A program made the translations under genes and the position numbers. A stretch of 64,000 nucleotides of DNA, taken from JAVHYG01 sp040390025 (GTDB taxonomy: Bacteria; Pseudomonadota; Gammaproteobacteria; Diplorickettsiales; Diplorickettsiaceae). The notes under the pieces are model-generated. The model made no database searches and had not been told where the DNA came from. It was given only the letters and a program-made list of their open reading frames with translations. This document shows, piece after piece, positions 33,359 to 42,666 of the stretch; positions within the stretch are counted from its first letter, which is position 1; each line of letters begins with the position of its first letter. Location of the stretch: assembly GCA_040390025.1 (NCBI GenBank), contig JAZJZD010000002.1:41303-105302 (forward strand), in the 5' to 3' direction.

Positions 33359-35362
33359 TTAATTTTTTATAATTGACGAATAATTATTATTAGTATTAGA
33401 CAGCTTAGCTTCAAACTTAAAAGTTTCTACTTGTCTCTCTATAAAGTGAATTAGAGGAGCATAAATATTACTAAGTGAGGTTAAAGGAAGGTCATAAATA
33501 AAGTGGAAACCTTCTATATGTAATTTAAATTGCTTGTTAAAAAGCGTTTGAACTGATCCAGCTAATAGTTTTTCGTCGTTAATATCTAGATCCGTTAAAT
33601 TAAAAAAACGATGCGTAGTTTGTGTTAGTTTTTTTTGCATTACGATCCTTTTTAAAAGATCAATTTTTTCTATAAAATATTTATCATTAAGAATTAGTGC
33701 TATAAATTTTGCTAATGATAGCCAATTTATTAATTCTTTTAAGAAAATTGGATTGTTTAGCGGAACTTTATTTATTTCGGCCCAGTTTTTATTTTCTGGG
33801 GCAAGATAAAACTTTACAAGCTCGCGTGATAAGCGAGAATAGAAAAAGTATTGTTCTTCTTTTCGTATATTTTTTAAATAAACCCAAGCACGTTCCAATG
33901 TATCATCTATAATATATTTTATTGAATTAGTGGCGATAGAATTACTTATTAGTGCAGAAATATCATGTAATAAATCATTGCCTAATTCAGGATTTTCAGA
34001 AATAGCTTCTATCCCCCAGAGATAGTTTTTTATTTCCATTAAAAATAATTCTCGTAGTCCCTCTTCATCGAGAGTTATTTTTTTTATTTCATCTAAGTGG
34101 AAAAATTTCCAGCTTTGCCTAGTAGGATAGCGTGTATTAAGATAATTACGTATATCAAGGACTTGAGATTGTAAGTTTATAAAAATATCCTTATTTTTTT
34201 CATGATAGAATAGGTTAATCAGATGTAAAAGCGTATCTAGTAAATAAAGTTTCGTTAGTAAATTATGTTGAAAAACATTTTTTACATCGTTGCTATCGAG
34301 TTTAATGAATTTAGCTAATTCAAAAATTAATTGTAGGTAAAAAGTTTCAAACCCGATTGAACAGGACTTTTTTAAGATAAATTCTAGTTTTTTAAAATTT
34401 TCATTTTTTAAAGTTTCAAGTTTGGAATAGACAGATATAGGATTAGCTATATGTATAGAAATTACATTTTTATCCATTTTATTAGTTTGTATTCTAGCTA
34501 ATTTTTTATTATTAAAGATTGTAATTGTTTCCGTAGTATATTTTCTTTTTTTGAAAGGTAATACTTCATTTTTTTTTATCATCTCCTCATTTGTTAAAGC
34601 ATTTGAAGCAGATGGCATTGAAGAAGGTTCTGCGGAGATAATTTTTTTCGTTGAATCGCTTCTGTTATGTGGGATTACGTCTAAGCTTGATGAAGCTTGT
34701 TGTTTTAAAGATTTTAAAGTGGCTTTTGTTTTGGCTATTTCGGTATCGGTTTCGAGCTTTTCTTTTAGCTTTCTATTTTTTTCATAAAAAGAGGCTGATT
34801 TTTCAAATAGAAAAATAGCTTTTTCTAGGTTCTTTATGCAGGTGTCGAATGATTTTATCCTTTTTTTAGGAATTCTTTCAATTAAAATGTCAGCATAATT
34901 ATAATAGTATGCAGCTTGAATGTTATAACGGTAGGTATTCCAAGCAGCTTTATAGGTATTCAATTGTGTTAGGAAAGCATCATAATCATTTACCAAGCCG
35001 GCCTTATTTTTGGGGAGCTTTTTTTTAAATTGAATAGTCGTATTAATCAATATGTTAAGTTCTTTCTCTAGTTCTTCAAGTTGTTTATTCTTGGTTTGAA
35101 GTTCTGCTTCATCGATAGGGGATAATGAAATAGAGTTTAGTTTACATTGTATAAGGCCTAACTGAGCTTCAAGTTTATAGAGTTCTCTAATTGTATTAGT
35201 CGGTTTATTCTGATCGATTAAGTTTATTAAGTCCTGGTAAGCTTCAGTAATTTTGCTATATTTTTCAGATACTTCAGTATTTTTTTCGATTAAACTAGAA
35301 AATTTCTTGTTAGTTAATTCTAAAATATCACATAGTTCACTCGTTGAGTAATTTTTTGGCAT
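33359..35362 (-). CDS. Unrecognised 667-residue helical protein, possible effector
   Basis: I do not recognise a family. The N-terminal 230 residues are coiled-coil-like (LEELEKELNIL-type heptads, tyrosine-rich KAAWNTYRYNIQAAYYYNYAD at about 137-157). A lysine- and serine-rich linker lies at about 215-270, and the C-terminal 380 residues are largely helical with many leucines and aromatics. There is no signal peptide or transmembrane segment. The gene is alone on the minus strand, and its codon usage is more AT-rich than that of its hemW neighbour. A host-directed effector is conceivable but not shown. Confidence 0.55.
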   Translation of the reverse strand: MPKNYSTSELCDILELTNKKFSSLIEKNTEVSEKYSKITEAYQDLINLIDQNKPTNTIRELYKLEAQLGLIQCKLNSISLSPIDEAELQTKNKQLEELEKELNILINTTIQFKKKLPKNKAGLVNDYDAFLTQLNTYKAAWNTYRYNIQAAYYYNYADILIERIPKKRIKSFDTCIKNLEKAIFLFEKSASFYEKNRKLKEKLETDTEIAKTKATLKSLKQQASSSLDVIPHNRSDSTKKIISAEPSSMPSASNALTNEEMIKKNEVLPFKKRKYTTETITIFNNKKLARIQTNKMDKNVISIHIANPISVYSKLETLKNENFKKLEFILKKSCSIGFETFYLQLIFELAKFIKLDSNDVKNVFQHNLLTKLYLLDTLLHLINLFYHEKNKDIFINLQSQVLDIRNYLNTRYPTRQSWKFFHLDEIKKITLDEEGLRELFLMEIKNYLWGIEAISENPELGNDLLHDISALISNSIATNSIKYIIDDTLERAWVYLKNIRKEEQYFFYSRLSRELVKFYLAPENKNWAEINKVPLNNPIFLKELINWLSLAKFIALILNDKYFIEKIDLLKRIVMQKKLTQTTHRFFNLTDLDINDEKLLAGSVQTLFNKQFKLHIEGFHFIYDLPLTSLSNIYAPLIHFIERQVETFKFEAKLSNTNNNYSSIIKN

Positions 35363-35651
35363 TGAGTGGCTCCATTTTATTTTTTTAATTAGAATTGTTT
35401 ATAGATAGGTCTGAAATATATACTGCCGCTCTGGGAGATTTTAAAAATCTTAACTTCAAGGGCAATAGCTATATAACAGTATTTATTATTTTGTTAGCTG
35501 CATTATATCGAAAAATTAGTTTTTTATAAGTCAGTAAAGTTATTACAATTTTTTCGTAGATGTGAAAGCTAGAAAATTAAATTTGAAAGTTACAGCGCAT
35601 GCATAGGAGAACTATTTTCTAAAGAGAGATAAAAAATTATTGTTTAAGTAG

Positions 35652-36362
35652 TTATTTTATAGAATAAAACACTAAGTCCCAAATTGGGTGACCTAATAGT
35701 TGGCCACGTTTTTCAAATTTAGTGGGTGGACGTTGAACTAGACGCGGAGAAAATTGATTTTTCCCCGCTTGATTTTTTAAGCCTGAAGTGTTTTCTAAGA
35801 CAGAAAGCATGTGTTCTGCATAGTCTTGCCAATCAGTAGCCAGCTGTAATTGACCTCCTGTTTTTAGCTTAGTTTGTAATAACTTAGCAAATTCCAATTG
35901 AATTAATCGACGTTTATGATGCCTTCTTTTCGGCCAAGGGTCAGGAAAGAAAATTTGAATGGTATCGAGATATTTATTAGGGATGCAGGTATTTAGGACT
36001 TCCCAAGCATCGGCATGGATAATTTTAACATTATGAAGTTTTAAGTTTTCAATTCCTAACAATACAGCGGCAATTCCTGGACGATGGACTTCAATTCCTA
36101 AGAAATTTTTCTCAGGATATTGTTGGGCTTGTTCTAATAAATTGTGGCCCATACCAAAGCCAATTTCTAAGGTAATTGGTGCAGCACGTTGAAAGATTTG
36201 CTCTAGGTTTAATAACTCTTTGAATGGGAGGCCATACGCTGTTAAGAGGGTATTTAAGGCTCTTTCACGTTCTTTACTTAAACCAGCTTGTCGGTGTACA
36301 AAACTACGAATAGGTCTAAGGGTAAGGGGCTTATTTGTTTTTAATAGCTCAGCTGAATTCAT
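35652..36362 (-). CDS. trmB: tRNA (guanine-N7)-methyltransferase
   Basis: It methylates G46 in the variable loop of tRNAs. The 236-residue length from the chosen start matches E. coli (239). The SAM loop is TLEIGFGMGHNLLEQA, and the family signature FPDPWPKRRHHKRRL is complete. The ATG at 36362 overlaps the elbB stop in ATGA, a translational coupling arrangement, so I prefer it over the in-frame ATG at 36395 that would overlap elbB by 37 bases. Both genes form one minus-strand unit. Confidence 0.92.
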   Translation of the reverse strand: MNSAELLKTNKPLTLRPIRSFVHRQAGLSKERERALNTLLTAYGLPFKELLNLEQIFQRAAPITLEIGFGMGHNLLEQAQQYPEKNFLGIEVHRPGIAAVLLGIENLKLHNVKIIHADAWEVLNTCIPNKYLDTIQIFFPDPWPKRRHHKRRLIQLEFAKLLQTKLKTGGQLQLATDWQDYAEHMLSVLENTSGLKNQAGKNQFSPRLVQRPPTKFEKRGQLLGHPIWDLVFYSIK

Positions 36363-37024
36363 GGGAGTAAGGCTAATAGTTCTTTGACTAAACATTCGAT
36401 GCCCGTAGCGACTTCGTTTATTGAGTGTGCCAGCATATAAGCAGGTGTACTGACAACTTTATTTGTTTTATCGACAACGCACTTTGTTACGGCGCATTCA
36501 ATATGCTGGGCGCCATTTTTCTCTAAGATCGCGGCGGTTTCTTTATCATTACCAATAGTTATTTTAATTTTTTTGTTGGGCGCATAAAATTTTACAGCTA
36601 AAACAGGGGCAATACAAATAAATCCAGCCGGTTTATTAGAGTTTATAACGGCTTGCGAGAATTTTAACACCTCGGGTTGTACCGTATAGTTTTCTTTATT
36701 AAGGCCAAAGTTACATAAATTTAATGCAGCTCCAAAGCCACCAGGGAAGATAATAGCGGCATAATTATTAGGGTCCTCCTGTGCTATATCCTTAATTTTT
36801 CCGCGCGCAATACGGGCAGATTCTTCTAAAACATTGCGACTGGATTCCTCTGTTTTTTTGGTAAACATATTGGTGACGCAAGTTTGAGTTATATTAGGGG
36901 CTAAGCATTGATAGCTTGCACCAGCTCGGTCTAAGGCTAAGAGTGTCAGTGTAGCTTCATGGATTTCGCTTCCATCTAAAGCACCACAGCCCGATAAAAC
37001 GACAGCGATAGTTTGTTTTTGCAT
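36359..37024 (-). CDS. elbB: Glyoxalase ElbB (DJ-1/PfpI superfamily)
   Basis: A 221-residue class I glutamine-amidotransferase-like protein of the ElbB group, reported to have weak glyoxalase activity and genetically linked to isoprenoid synthesis. The starting VVLSGCGALDGSEIHEATLTLLALDRAG, IIFPGGFGAALNLCNF and the nucleophile-elbow-like GFICIAPVLA are characteristic. AAGGGAAAA lies upstream of the ATG. It overlaps trmB by four bases. It is divergent from the arnT-like gene, with about 80 bases between them. Confidence 0.9.
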   Translation of the reverse strand: MQKQTIAVVLSGCGALDGSEIHEATLTLLALDRAGASYQCLAPNITQTCVTNMFTKKTEESSRNVLEESARIARGKIKDIAQEDPNNYAAIIFPGGFGAALNLCNFGLNKENYTVQPEVLKFSQAVINSNKPAGFICIAPVLAVKFYAPNKKIKITIGNDKETAAILEKNGAQHIECAVTKCVVDKTNKVVSTPAYMLAHSINEVATGIECLVKELLALLP

Positions 37025-37107
37025 TGCTTTTCCCTTTCAGAAACGTTATAAATTTGACCTCATTATACCGTATTTTATCAACCCCTTTGAAATAGGCGGC
37101 ACTGTCA

Positions 37108-38856
37108 ATGTCAATTATGCAACAACAATGTAAGCGTGGAAGCTGGGGTTTTGATTTACTGGTATTAACTGTCTTCCTGGTTTTACTATTTGGCTTGTTT
37201 TTGGGAGCTCGGCCTCTTAGTACGCCTGATGAGGCACGCTATTCAGAAATTCCGCGAGAGATGTTGGTGTTGCATGATTTTGTCACACCGCACCTTAATG
37301 GTGTTAAATATTTTGAAAAGCCACCGCTGTTTTATTGGATACAAGCAGCCTCCATCAAGCTATTTAACCCTTCGCTAGGAGAGATAGCCAGTCCAGATAA
37401 AGCTTATAAGTTTGATACAGCATTACCTGCAAAATCTATTAGTGAATGGGCAGTTCGAATTCCTAATGCGTTAATTGCCTTGTTAGGTTGCTTATTTCTC
37501 TATGCGGCGGGACGGCTAGTTTTCGGTCGCGAAACGGGCCTATTAAGCGCTGTAATTCTAGGAACAAGCTTTTTGTATTTTACTTTGGCCCGTATGGTAA
37601 CACTTGATATGGGTCTATCCGTTTTTCTATCGAGTAGCTTACTAGCCTTTTTAGTGGCAATTAATTCACCGCAAGGATCTAAACGTCGCTATTTATGCTA
37701 TGCCGCCTATAGTTTTTCTGCCTTAGCTGTTTTGACAAAAGGATTGGTGGGTGTTGTATTTCCTGTGATGATTATCGGGCTGTGGATTTTGTTAACGCAT
37801 CAATGGCGTTTGCTAAAGCAGATATATCTTCCGACTGGAATTTTATTATTTTTACTTATTGTTTTACCTTGGCATGTCCTTGTGCAACTAAGAAATCCTG
37901 AATTTTTACAATTTTATTTTATTGACCAGCAGTTTTTACGGTACTCGACCTTAATTGCACAACGGTATCAGCCCGACTGGTTTTTTATCCCTATTCTTTT
38001 CGCCGGTTTTTTGCCTTGGGTTGTCTTTTTATTTCAGGCGATTGTTACTAGCTTTCCGAAAACGCGACAGCAAATCAAAGAAAAGAGCAATCATCTATTT
38101 CTGTTACTTTGGATTTGCATTATTTTTATTTTCTTTTCGCTTTCTCATTCCAAATTAATCCCCTATATTTTACCTATTTTTCCTGCCATAGCTTTATTAA
38201 CAGGCCATTATTTATCTGCTCAGAAGAAGCAGTCTGGCATTAAATGGGGTACTATTCTGTTGCCTTGCATTTGGCTTGCCTTGGGTGGGCTAGTAATTTT
38301 ATGGCGGATTGTAGATCCTGTAGCTGATTTGCCTGAGGCGGGTATTCCTTTTTTAATAGCGGGCTATAGTGTTTTTTTGTTGGGAAGCCTAATAACAGCC
38401 CTTTTATATAGATGGCATTATATAAAGAGCGCGTTTATAACTTTAACGGTCGGTAGTGCAATAAGCTTTATTATTTTCTCTACGGGCATTCCTCGGGTTG
38501 ATACGCGTTCGATTAAGCCTTTAGTAGAAGTATTAAAACCTTTATTGCGTCCACAGGATAAAGTTTTTTCTTATGCTAATTATTATCAAGACTTTCCATT
38601 TTATTTAAACCAACGTGTTATGACGGTAAATGTAACAGGGGAATTAAGTTTTGGTATGCTACATCAAAATACAAAATCATGGATGCTCTCAGCAGATAAA
38701 TTTTGGCTTTTATGGCATAGCCAGCATCAAATTTTTATGATTACTGATAAGACGCTTTATCAATCCCTTAAGAAAAATAAAAAATCGATTTACTTAATTA
38801 ATTCAACGCCACATGATGTTTTATTAAGTAACCATCCTGTGCAGCGAATTGAGTAA
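37108..38856 (+). CDS. arnT: ArnT-like lipid A aminosugar transferase (GT-C family)
   Basis: A 582-residue inner-membrane glycosyltransferase with about 12 transmembrane helices. The family signature DEARYSEIPREML (about residues 37-49) is the periplasmic catalytic loop with the essential acidic residue. ArnT moves 4-amino-4-deoxy-L-arabinose from undecaprenyl phosphate to lipid A, giving resistance to cationic peptides. The length and the adjacent ArnC- and ArnD-like genes support this over a protein mannosyltransferase. The actual sugar may differ here. ATG 37108 or 37117 could both start it. Confidence 0.8.
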   Translation: MSIMQQQCKRGSWGFDLLVLTVFLVLLFGLFLGARPLSTPDEARYSEIPREMLVLHDFVTPHLNGVKYFEKPPLFYWIQAASIKLFNPSLGEIASPDKAYKFDTALPAKSISEWAVRIPNALIALLGCLFLYAAGRLVFGRETGLLSAVILGTSFLYFTLARMVTLDMGLSVFLSSSLLAFLVAINSPQGSKRRYLCYAAYSFSALAVLTKGLVGVVFPVMIIGLWILLTHQWRLLKQIYLPTGILLFLLIVLPWHVLVQLRNPEFLQFYFIDQQFLRYSTLIAQRYQPDWFFIPILFAGFLPWVVFLFQAIVTSFPKTRQQIKEKSNHLFLLLWICIIFIFFSLSHSKLIPYILPIFPAIALLTGHYLSAQKKQSGIKWGTILLPCIWLALGGLVILWRIVDPVADLPEAGIPFLIAGYSVFLLGSLITALLYRWHYIKSAFITLTVGSAISFIIFSTGIPRVDTRSIKPLVEVLKPLLRPQDKVFSYANYYQDFPFYLNQRVMTVNVTGELSFGMLHQNTKSWMLSADKFWLLWHSQHQIFMITDKTLYQSLKKNKKSIYLINSTPHDVLLSNHPVQRIE

Positions 38857-38877
38857 GACTACATAAGAGGACAAGCA

Positions 38878-39813
38878 ATGACTACACCGTATTTGAGTAT
38901 CGTTATTCCGGTTTATAATGAATCCGCTAATTTAGAGCAGCTTTACCAACGTTTAACAACAATCTTGGATAAGCAGAGTGAGGCTTATGAAATTCTGTTT
39001 GTTAATGATGGAAGTAAAGATAGTTCTTATGAGAAATTAAATGAATTACAAAAACGGCGCCCTGAGCAAATCCGTGTTATTCATTTTAATGGCAATTTTG
39101 GACAGCATATGGCAGTGATGGCAGGCTTTGAGCGTGTACGAGGAAAAATAGTGATTACTTTGGATGCGGATTTACAAAATCCTCCAGAAGAAATCCCAGC
39201 TTTAATTCAAGCAATGGAAAAAGGGCATGATTATGTAGGTGGGGTTCGGAAAAAGCGTCAAGATTCCTTTTTTCGGCGCTATGCGTCTAAACTTAATAAT
39301 TGGCTACGTTACAAAATGACAAAGATTCGTTTGACAGATCAAGGTTGTATGTTAAGGGCGTATAGCCGCTCTCTTATCGAGCTAATGGTAGCTAGTAAGG
39401 AAACCTCGCTTTTTATTCCCGCTCAAGCCTATAGCCTTTCTAGCAATCCTACAGAGATCGACGTAGCGCATGATGCCCGCGAAGCAGGTGAGTCGAAATA
39501 TAATTTATATCGTTTATTGCGACTCAACTTTGATTTAATGACTGGATTTTCTTTATTACCATTACAAATTTTTACGATGTTGGGAATTTTGATTTCTGGG
39601 TTAAGCGGGTTATTTGTAGCGTATATGGTTTTACGGCGTTTTATAGTGGGCCCTGAAGCAGAAGGTGTTTTTACACTGTTCGCGATTCTCTTCTTTTTAA
39701 TAGGAATTTGCTTAATGGGTTTAGGTATTATGGGCGAATATATTGGCCGTATTTATCAGGAAGTACGCCAACGTCCGCGCTATGTGATTAAAGAAATTGT
39801 TGAATCTGATTAA
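38878..39813 (+). CDS. arnC: ArnC-like undecaprenyl-phosphate aminosugar transferase (GT2)
   Basis: A 311-residue family 2 glycosyltransferase. The N-terminal GT-A domain shows VIPVYNESANLEQLYQRL, the DxD-like TLDADLQNPPEEIP and the GVRKKRQDSFFRRYASKL stretch. Two transmembrane helices at about 225-285 end with IGRIYQEVRQRPRYV, which is the ArnC/polyprenyl-phosphate transferase layout. It attaches a formylated aminoarabinose to the undecaprenyl carrier on the cytoplasmic face. AGAGGA precedes the ATG. It lies 21 bases after arnT and just ahead of arnD, so the three are one operon. Confidence 0.85.
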   Translation: MTTPYLSIVIPVYNESANLEQLYQRLTTILDKQSEAYEILFVNDGSKDSSYEKLNELQKRRPEQIRVIHFNGNFGQHMAVMAGFERVRGKIVITLDADLQNPPEEIPALIQAMEKGHDYVGGVRKKRQDSFFRRYASKLNNWLRYKMTKIRLTDQGCMLRAYSRSLIELMVASKETSLFIPAQAYSLSSNPTEIDVAHDAREAGESKYNLYRLLRLNFDLMTGFSLLPLQIFTMLGILISGLSGLFVAYMVLRRFIVGPEAEGVFTLFAILFFLIGICLMGLGIMGEYIGRIYQEVRQRPRYVIKEIVESD

Positions 39814-39823
39814 GGGTAATACT

Positions 39824-40804
39824 ATGCGGCAAAGAAAAATGTACTCGCAGCAATGGGATTTTCGGCAAGTGCCGCGAAGCGGAAACGCCAACGAAAATCC
39901 AAATGCGAAGCGTATAATGGCGATTAAGATCGATGTTGATACTGAGCGTGGAACAAGAATCGGTGTTCCTAATCTACTTCGATTATTTAAACAGCTAGAT
40001 ATTCCAGCTACTTTTTTATTTTCATTAGGTCCGGACAATACAGGGCGTGCGATTAAACGTATTTTTCGTCCAGGGTTTCTTCGTAAAGTTTCGCGTACTA
40101 ACGTTATTAATGTTTATGGATTTCGCACATTACTAAATGGTGTGCTATGGCCAGGGCCGCACATAGGACAGCGCTGTGAGGCAATTATGCGCAAGGTAGA
40201 AGAAGCCGGTCACGAGGTGGGTATTCATTGCTATGATCACATCCGTTGGCAAGACGGATTGCAGTCTTGGTCAGAAAAAGAAGTATTAAAAGAATTCACA
40301 AAAGCGTGTGATGAGTTTAACCGAATATTTGCACGAGCGCCTTTAACGGCAGGTGCGGCGGGCTGGCAAGCTAATGCTTATAGTTTAGCGGCTTATGACG
40401 CTGCCAATTTATTGTATGGGAGTGACGCACGTGGCTTATTTCCTTGTTTCCCAAAGGTAGGCGAAACGCAATTTAAAACATTACAAATCCCAACTAATTT
40501 ACCGACTTTAGATGAGCTACTTGGTCGTCCAGAGTTTCCATTGGCTTCGCTTGATGACTATTATCTTGATTTACTGAGAGAAGATGTTGCTAATATTTTA
40601 ACGATCCATGCTGAATTAGAAGGTATGCGATATCTAGATTTTTTTGCAAGGTTTTTAAAAAAGGCACAACAGCAGAGTATACAGTTTCAAACTCTGCAAA
40701 CTGTTGCACAGCAATGCCTAGTTAATCGTGACACTATCCCTGTTTGTGAATTAATTCAAGAAACGGTTAACGGTCGTTCCGGAACGCTTGCTGTTTTAGA
40801 GTAA
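39824..40804 (+). CDS. arnD: ArnD-like polysaccharide deacetylase/deformylase
   Basis: A 326-residue NodB-fold protein. The deformylase signature KIDVDTERGTRIGVPNLLRLF is the metal-binding Asp-Asp motif of ArnD. HEVGIHCYDHIRWQD gives the two metal histidines, and RAPLTAGAAGWQAN supplies the next motif. E. coli ArnD (296 residues) removes the formyl group from undecaprenyl-linked aminoarabinose. The N-terminus here is about 30 residues longer. AAGGG seven bases upstream favours ATG 39824; a TTG at 39797 (inside arnC) and an internal ATG near 39919 are alternatives. Confidence 0.84.
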   Translation: MRQRKMYSQQWDFRQVPRSGNANENPNAKRIMAIKIDVDTERGTRIGVPNLLRLFKQLDIPATFLFSLGPDNTGRAIKRIFRPGFLRKVSRTNVINVYGFRTLLNGVLWPGPHIGQRCEAIMRKVEEAGHEVGIHCYDHIRWQDGLQSWSEKEVLKEFTKACDEFNRIFARAPLTAGAAGWQANAYSLAAYDAANLLYGSDARGLFPCFPKVGETQFKTLQIPTNLPTLDELLGRPEFPLASLDDYYLDLLREDVANILTIHAELEGMRYLDFFARFLKKAQQQSIQFQTLQTVAQQCLVNRDTIPVCELIQETVNGRSGTLAVLE

Positions 40805-41215
40805 TTTTCTAATTCCAATTACATTTAGTAAATTATTTTCTTATATATTCCATTCCTACCGTAGTTAATTTAAATTTAAAAATTAAGTTTTTTAAACTGC
40901 GTAACTATTTCTAAAGCAGAATCTAAAATATATTTTACATTATGTGGAATTATAACTTTTTACAGATTTTCTTTTTACATTATGTCGATATATTTTTTTA
41001 TTAACCTCAATAAATATATTTATTTATAATAAAATTTATAATTGTTTATCTAATTCAAATAAATAATTATAAATTTTTTATTTGATTAAATAAGATTGAT
41101 CTTATACGATCAAGGCAATTAGATTTATTTATTTTTATTTTTCATAAAAATAGATAAATTTATATTAAAAAAATAAAAAAATAATTTTGAGCCTATTTAT
41201 GCAAAGGAGATTTTT
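40805..41215. promoter_or_regulatory. AT-rich upstream region with direct repeats
   Basis: This 411-base gap between arnD and the outer-membrane barrel gene has no coding potential. The 13-mer TTTTACATTATGT occurs twice, at 40933-40945 and 40973-40985, with a start-to-start distance of 40 bases, close to four helical turns, so both copies face the same side of the DNA. The rest is extremely AT-rich. It probably carries the promoter of the barrel gene, whose ribosome-binding site is AAAGGAGA at 41200. Confidence 0.4.
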
Positions 41216-42013
41216 ATGCGTATTTATTATAGGAAAGCTGTTTTTTTATTGCTTTTAATTACTTTCCTCCCTTCTCTAGCACAAGCAAAAACCTGTTGTT
41301 GTGAAAAAAGAACTGTACCGTTATGTGTATCCCCCACGCAACATTTGCCTTCTTGGTATATGGACGCTGGATTGGGTTGGGTATTTAAGCAAAAATTGGG
41401 TACGTCATATTTAGCTAACGTGGATGAACCAGCGGATCAATATACCTCACCCAAAGTAAATAAAGTGGCGGCAGGTTCTCTATCTGGAGGATATGTATGG
41501 TCACGTCCAAAAAAATGGTTACCTTTTACCAGTTTAGGTTTGGAATATAGTTACTATATGCCCGCTAAAGTTAAAGGTGTAATAGAAGAGAATTCTGATC
41601 CAGAGATGGCTAATTTAAATTATAAATATAAAGTAGCACATCATAATCTTCACTTAATAGGTAAGGCAGATCTATATCGTTGGAAAAACTTTATGCCTTA
41701 TGTTTCTGGTGGAGCAGGTGTATCTTGGAATCGGGTTAGCGACTATAGTGAGGAACAAACAGCTGAGGGTGAGGTTAGTCGAGCTAATCCTGAATTTGCT
41801 AATAAAACTAAACCAAACTTTAGCTATAGCCTAGGAACGGGAGTGGATTATGTATTTACGAAAAACTTATGGGGTGGCTTAGGCTATCGCTTTGATCATT
41901 TTGGTCGGGGAAAAACAGGAGATACGACGAATGAGAAATTTTTAGATAAAAATTTAAAAAACACTTCGCATGCGCATACAATGCTTTTTTCACTACGCTA
42001 TTTGTTCGCATAA
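41216..42013 (+). CDS. Outer-membrane beta-barrel protein
   Basis: A 265-residue protein with a clear Sec signal peptide (MRIYYRKAVFLLLLITFLPSLAQA, cleavage before KTCC). After it comes a CCC cluster, then an eight-stranded barrel pattern of alternating hydrophobic strands, with GLGWVFKQK, AAGSLSGGYVW, SLGLEYSYY, LYRWKNFMPYVSGGAG and the C-terminal LLFSLRYLF-like strand ending in FA. The ending aromatic/alternating strand fits recognition by the Bam machinery. It resembles small OmpA-like or opacity-family barrels that occur in intracellular gammaproteobacteria. It is a single-gene unit with its own strong ribosome-binding site. Confidence 0.75.
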   Translation: MRIYYRKAVFLLLLITFLPSLAQAKTCCCEKRTVPLCVSPTQHLPSWYMDAGLGWVFKQKLGTSYLANVDEPADQYTSPKVNKVAAGSLSGGYVWSRPKKWLPFTSLGLEYSYYMPAKVKGVIEENSDPEMANLNYKYKVAHHNLHLIGKADLYRWKNFMPYVSGGAGVSWNRVSDYSEEQTAEGEVSRANPEFANKTKPNFSYSLGTGVDYVFTKNLWGGLGYRFDHFGRGKTGDTTNEKFLDKNLKNTSHAHTMLFSLRYLFA

Positions 42014-42151
42014 TAAAAGATTAATTTTTTTGAATAGTTGAAGCTTGATTGGTATGAAAATAATTGAGTTTCCACTAATGAGTAGCCTAGAAGAAAAGCT
42101 ATAAATAATTTATAAATTAATAAAATAGTAAATAAAAAGGGAAGTATTAAA

Positions 42152-42619
42152 GTGAGTGAGGATTTTGTTATTACGGAAGAAGAACCCATTTTATCGGAGA
42201 ATGGTACTTATTTTATAGGGGAAAATACCGACTTCTTTTTTTCTATTAAAAATAGGTTCGCGTATGTAGCTAGTGTTAGTTTAGACACTAAATTTCCTGA
42301 AGAAATAAAATTACATAATAGAGGCTCTATAGGTAAAAATAGTACTAGTGAGATTAAAGTTTCTTTAGAGCCTAGTTCGACAGGTGAAAAAAGTTTTAAA
42401 ATTTTAGTAAAAAATAATAAGAATAAATCAAAAACGTTGGAAAAAAAATTTAACGTTGAATTAAAATCTACATTAGTAGAAGCAAAAATAGATAAACAGT
42501 TACCGGCTTCTATGAAGTTAGGTCAAAAATCAGGCGTTATTTTTTTATTTACGAATAGAGGTAGTCAACCAGTAACAGACATTAGTATTGAGATTAAACA
42601 AACAGAAGTCACATCATAA
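42152..42619 (+). CDS. Small Ig-like (CARDB-type) repeat protein
   Basis: A 155-residue protein with a GTG start preceded by AAAAGGGA. It looks like one and a half immunoglobulin-like beta-sandwich units: the first runs to about residue 105 and ends in KSTLVEAK, and a second begins KQLPASMKLGQKSGVIFLFTNRG. The second part is homologous to the end of the next gene (KTLPDKTKLGNSYNVIFNFINKS). No signal peptide is seen. The two genes lie 47 bases apart and are probably co-transcribed. The role is unknown; such domains usually mediate binding. Confidence 0.6.
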   Translation: MSEDFVITEEEPILSENGTYFIGENTDFFFSIKNRFAYVASVSLDTKFPEEIKLHNRGSIGKNSTSEIKVSLEPSSTGEKSFKILVKNNKNKSKTLEKKFNVELKSTLVEAKIDKQLPASMKLGQKSGVIFLFTNRGSQPVTDISIEIKQTEVTS

Positions 42620-42666
42620 TATATAAAAATTTTTTAATAGAATAATTACAGCAAGGAAGAAAGAAC

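Noticed and set aside
36359..36395. A 37-base overlap of trmB and elbB as a sign of frameshift or misassembly
   Set aside because: An internal trmB start at 36362 gives the usual length and a normal ATGA overlap, so nothing unusual is needed.
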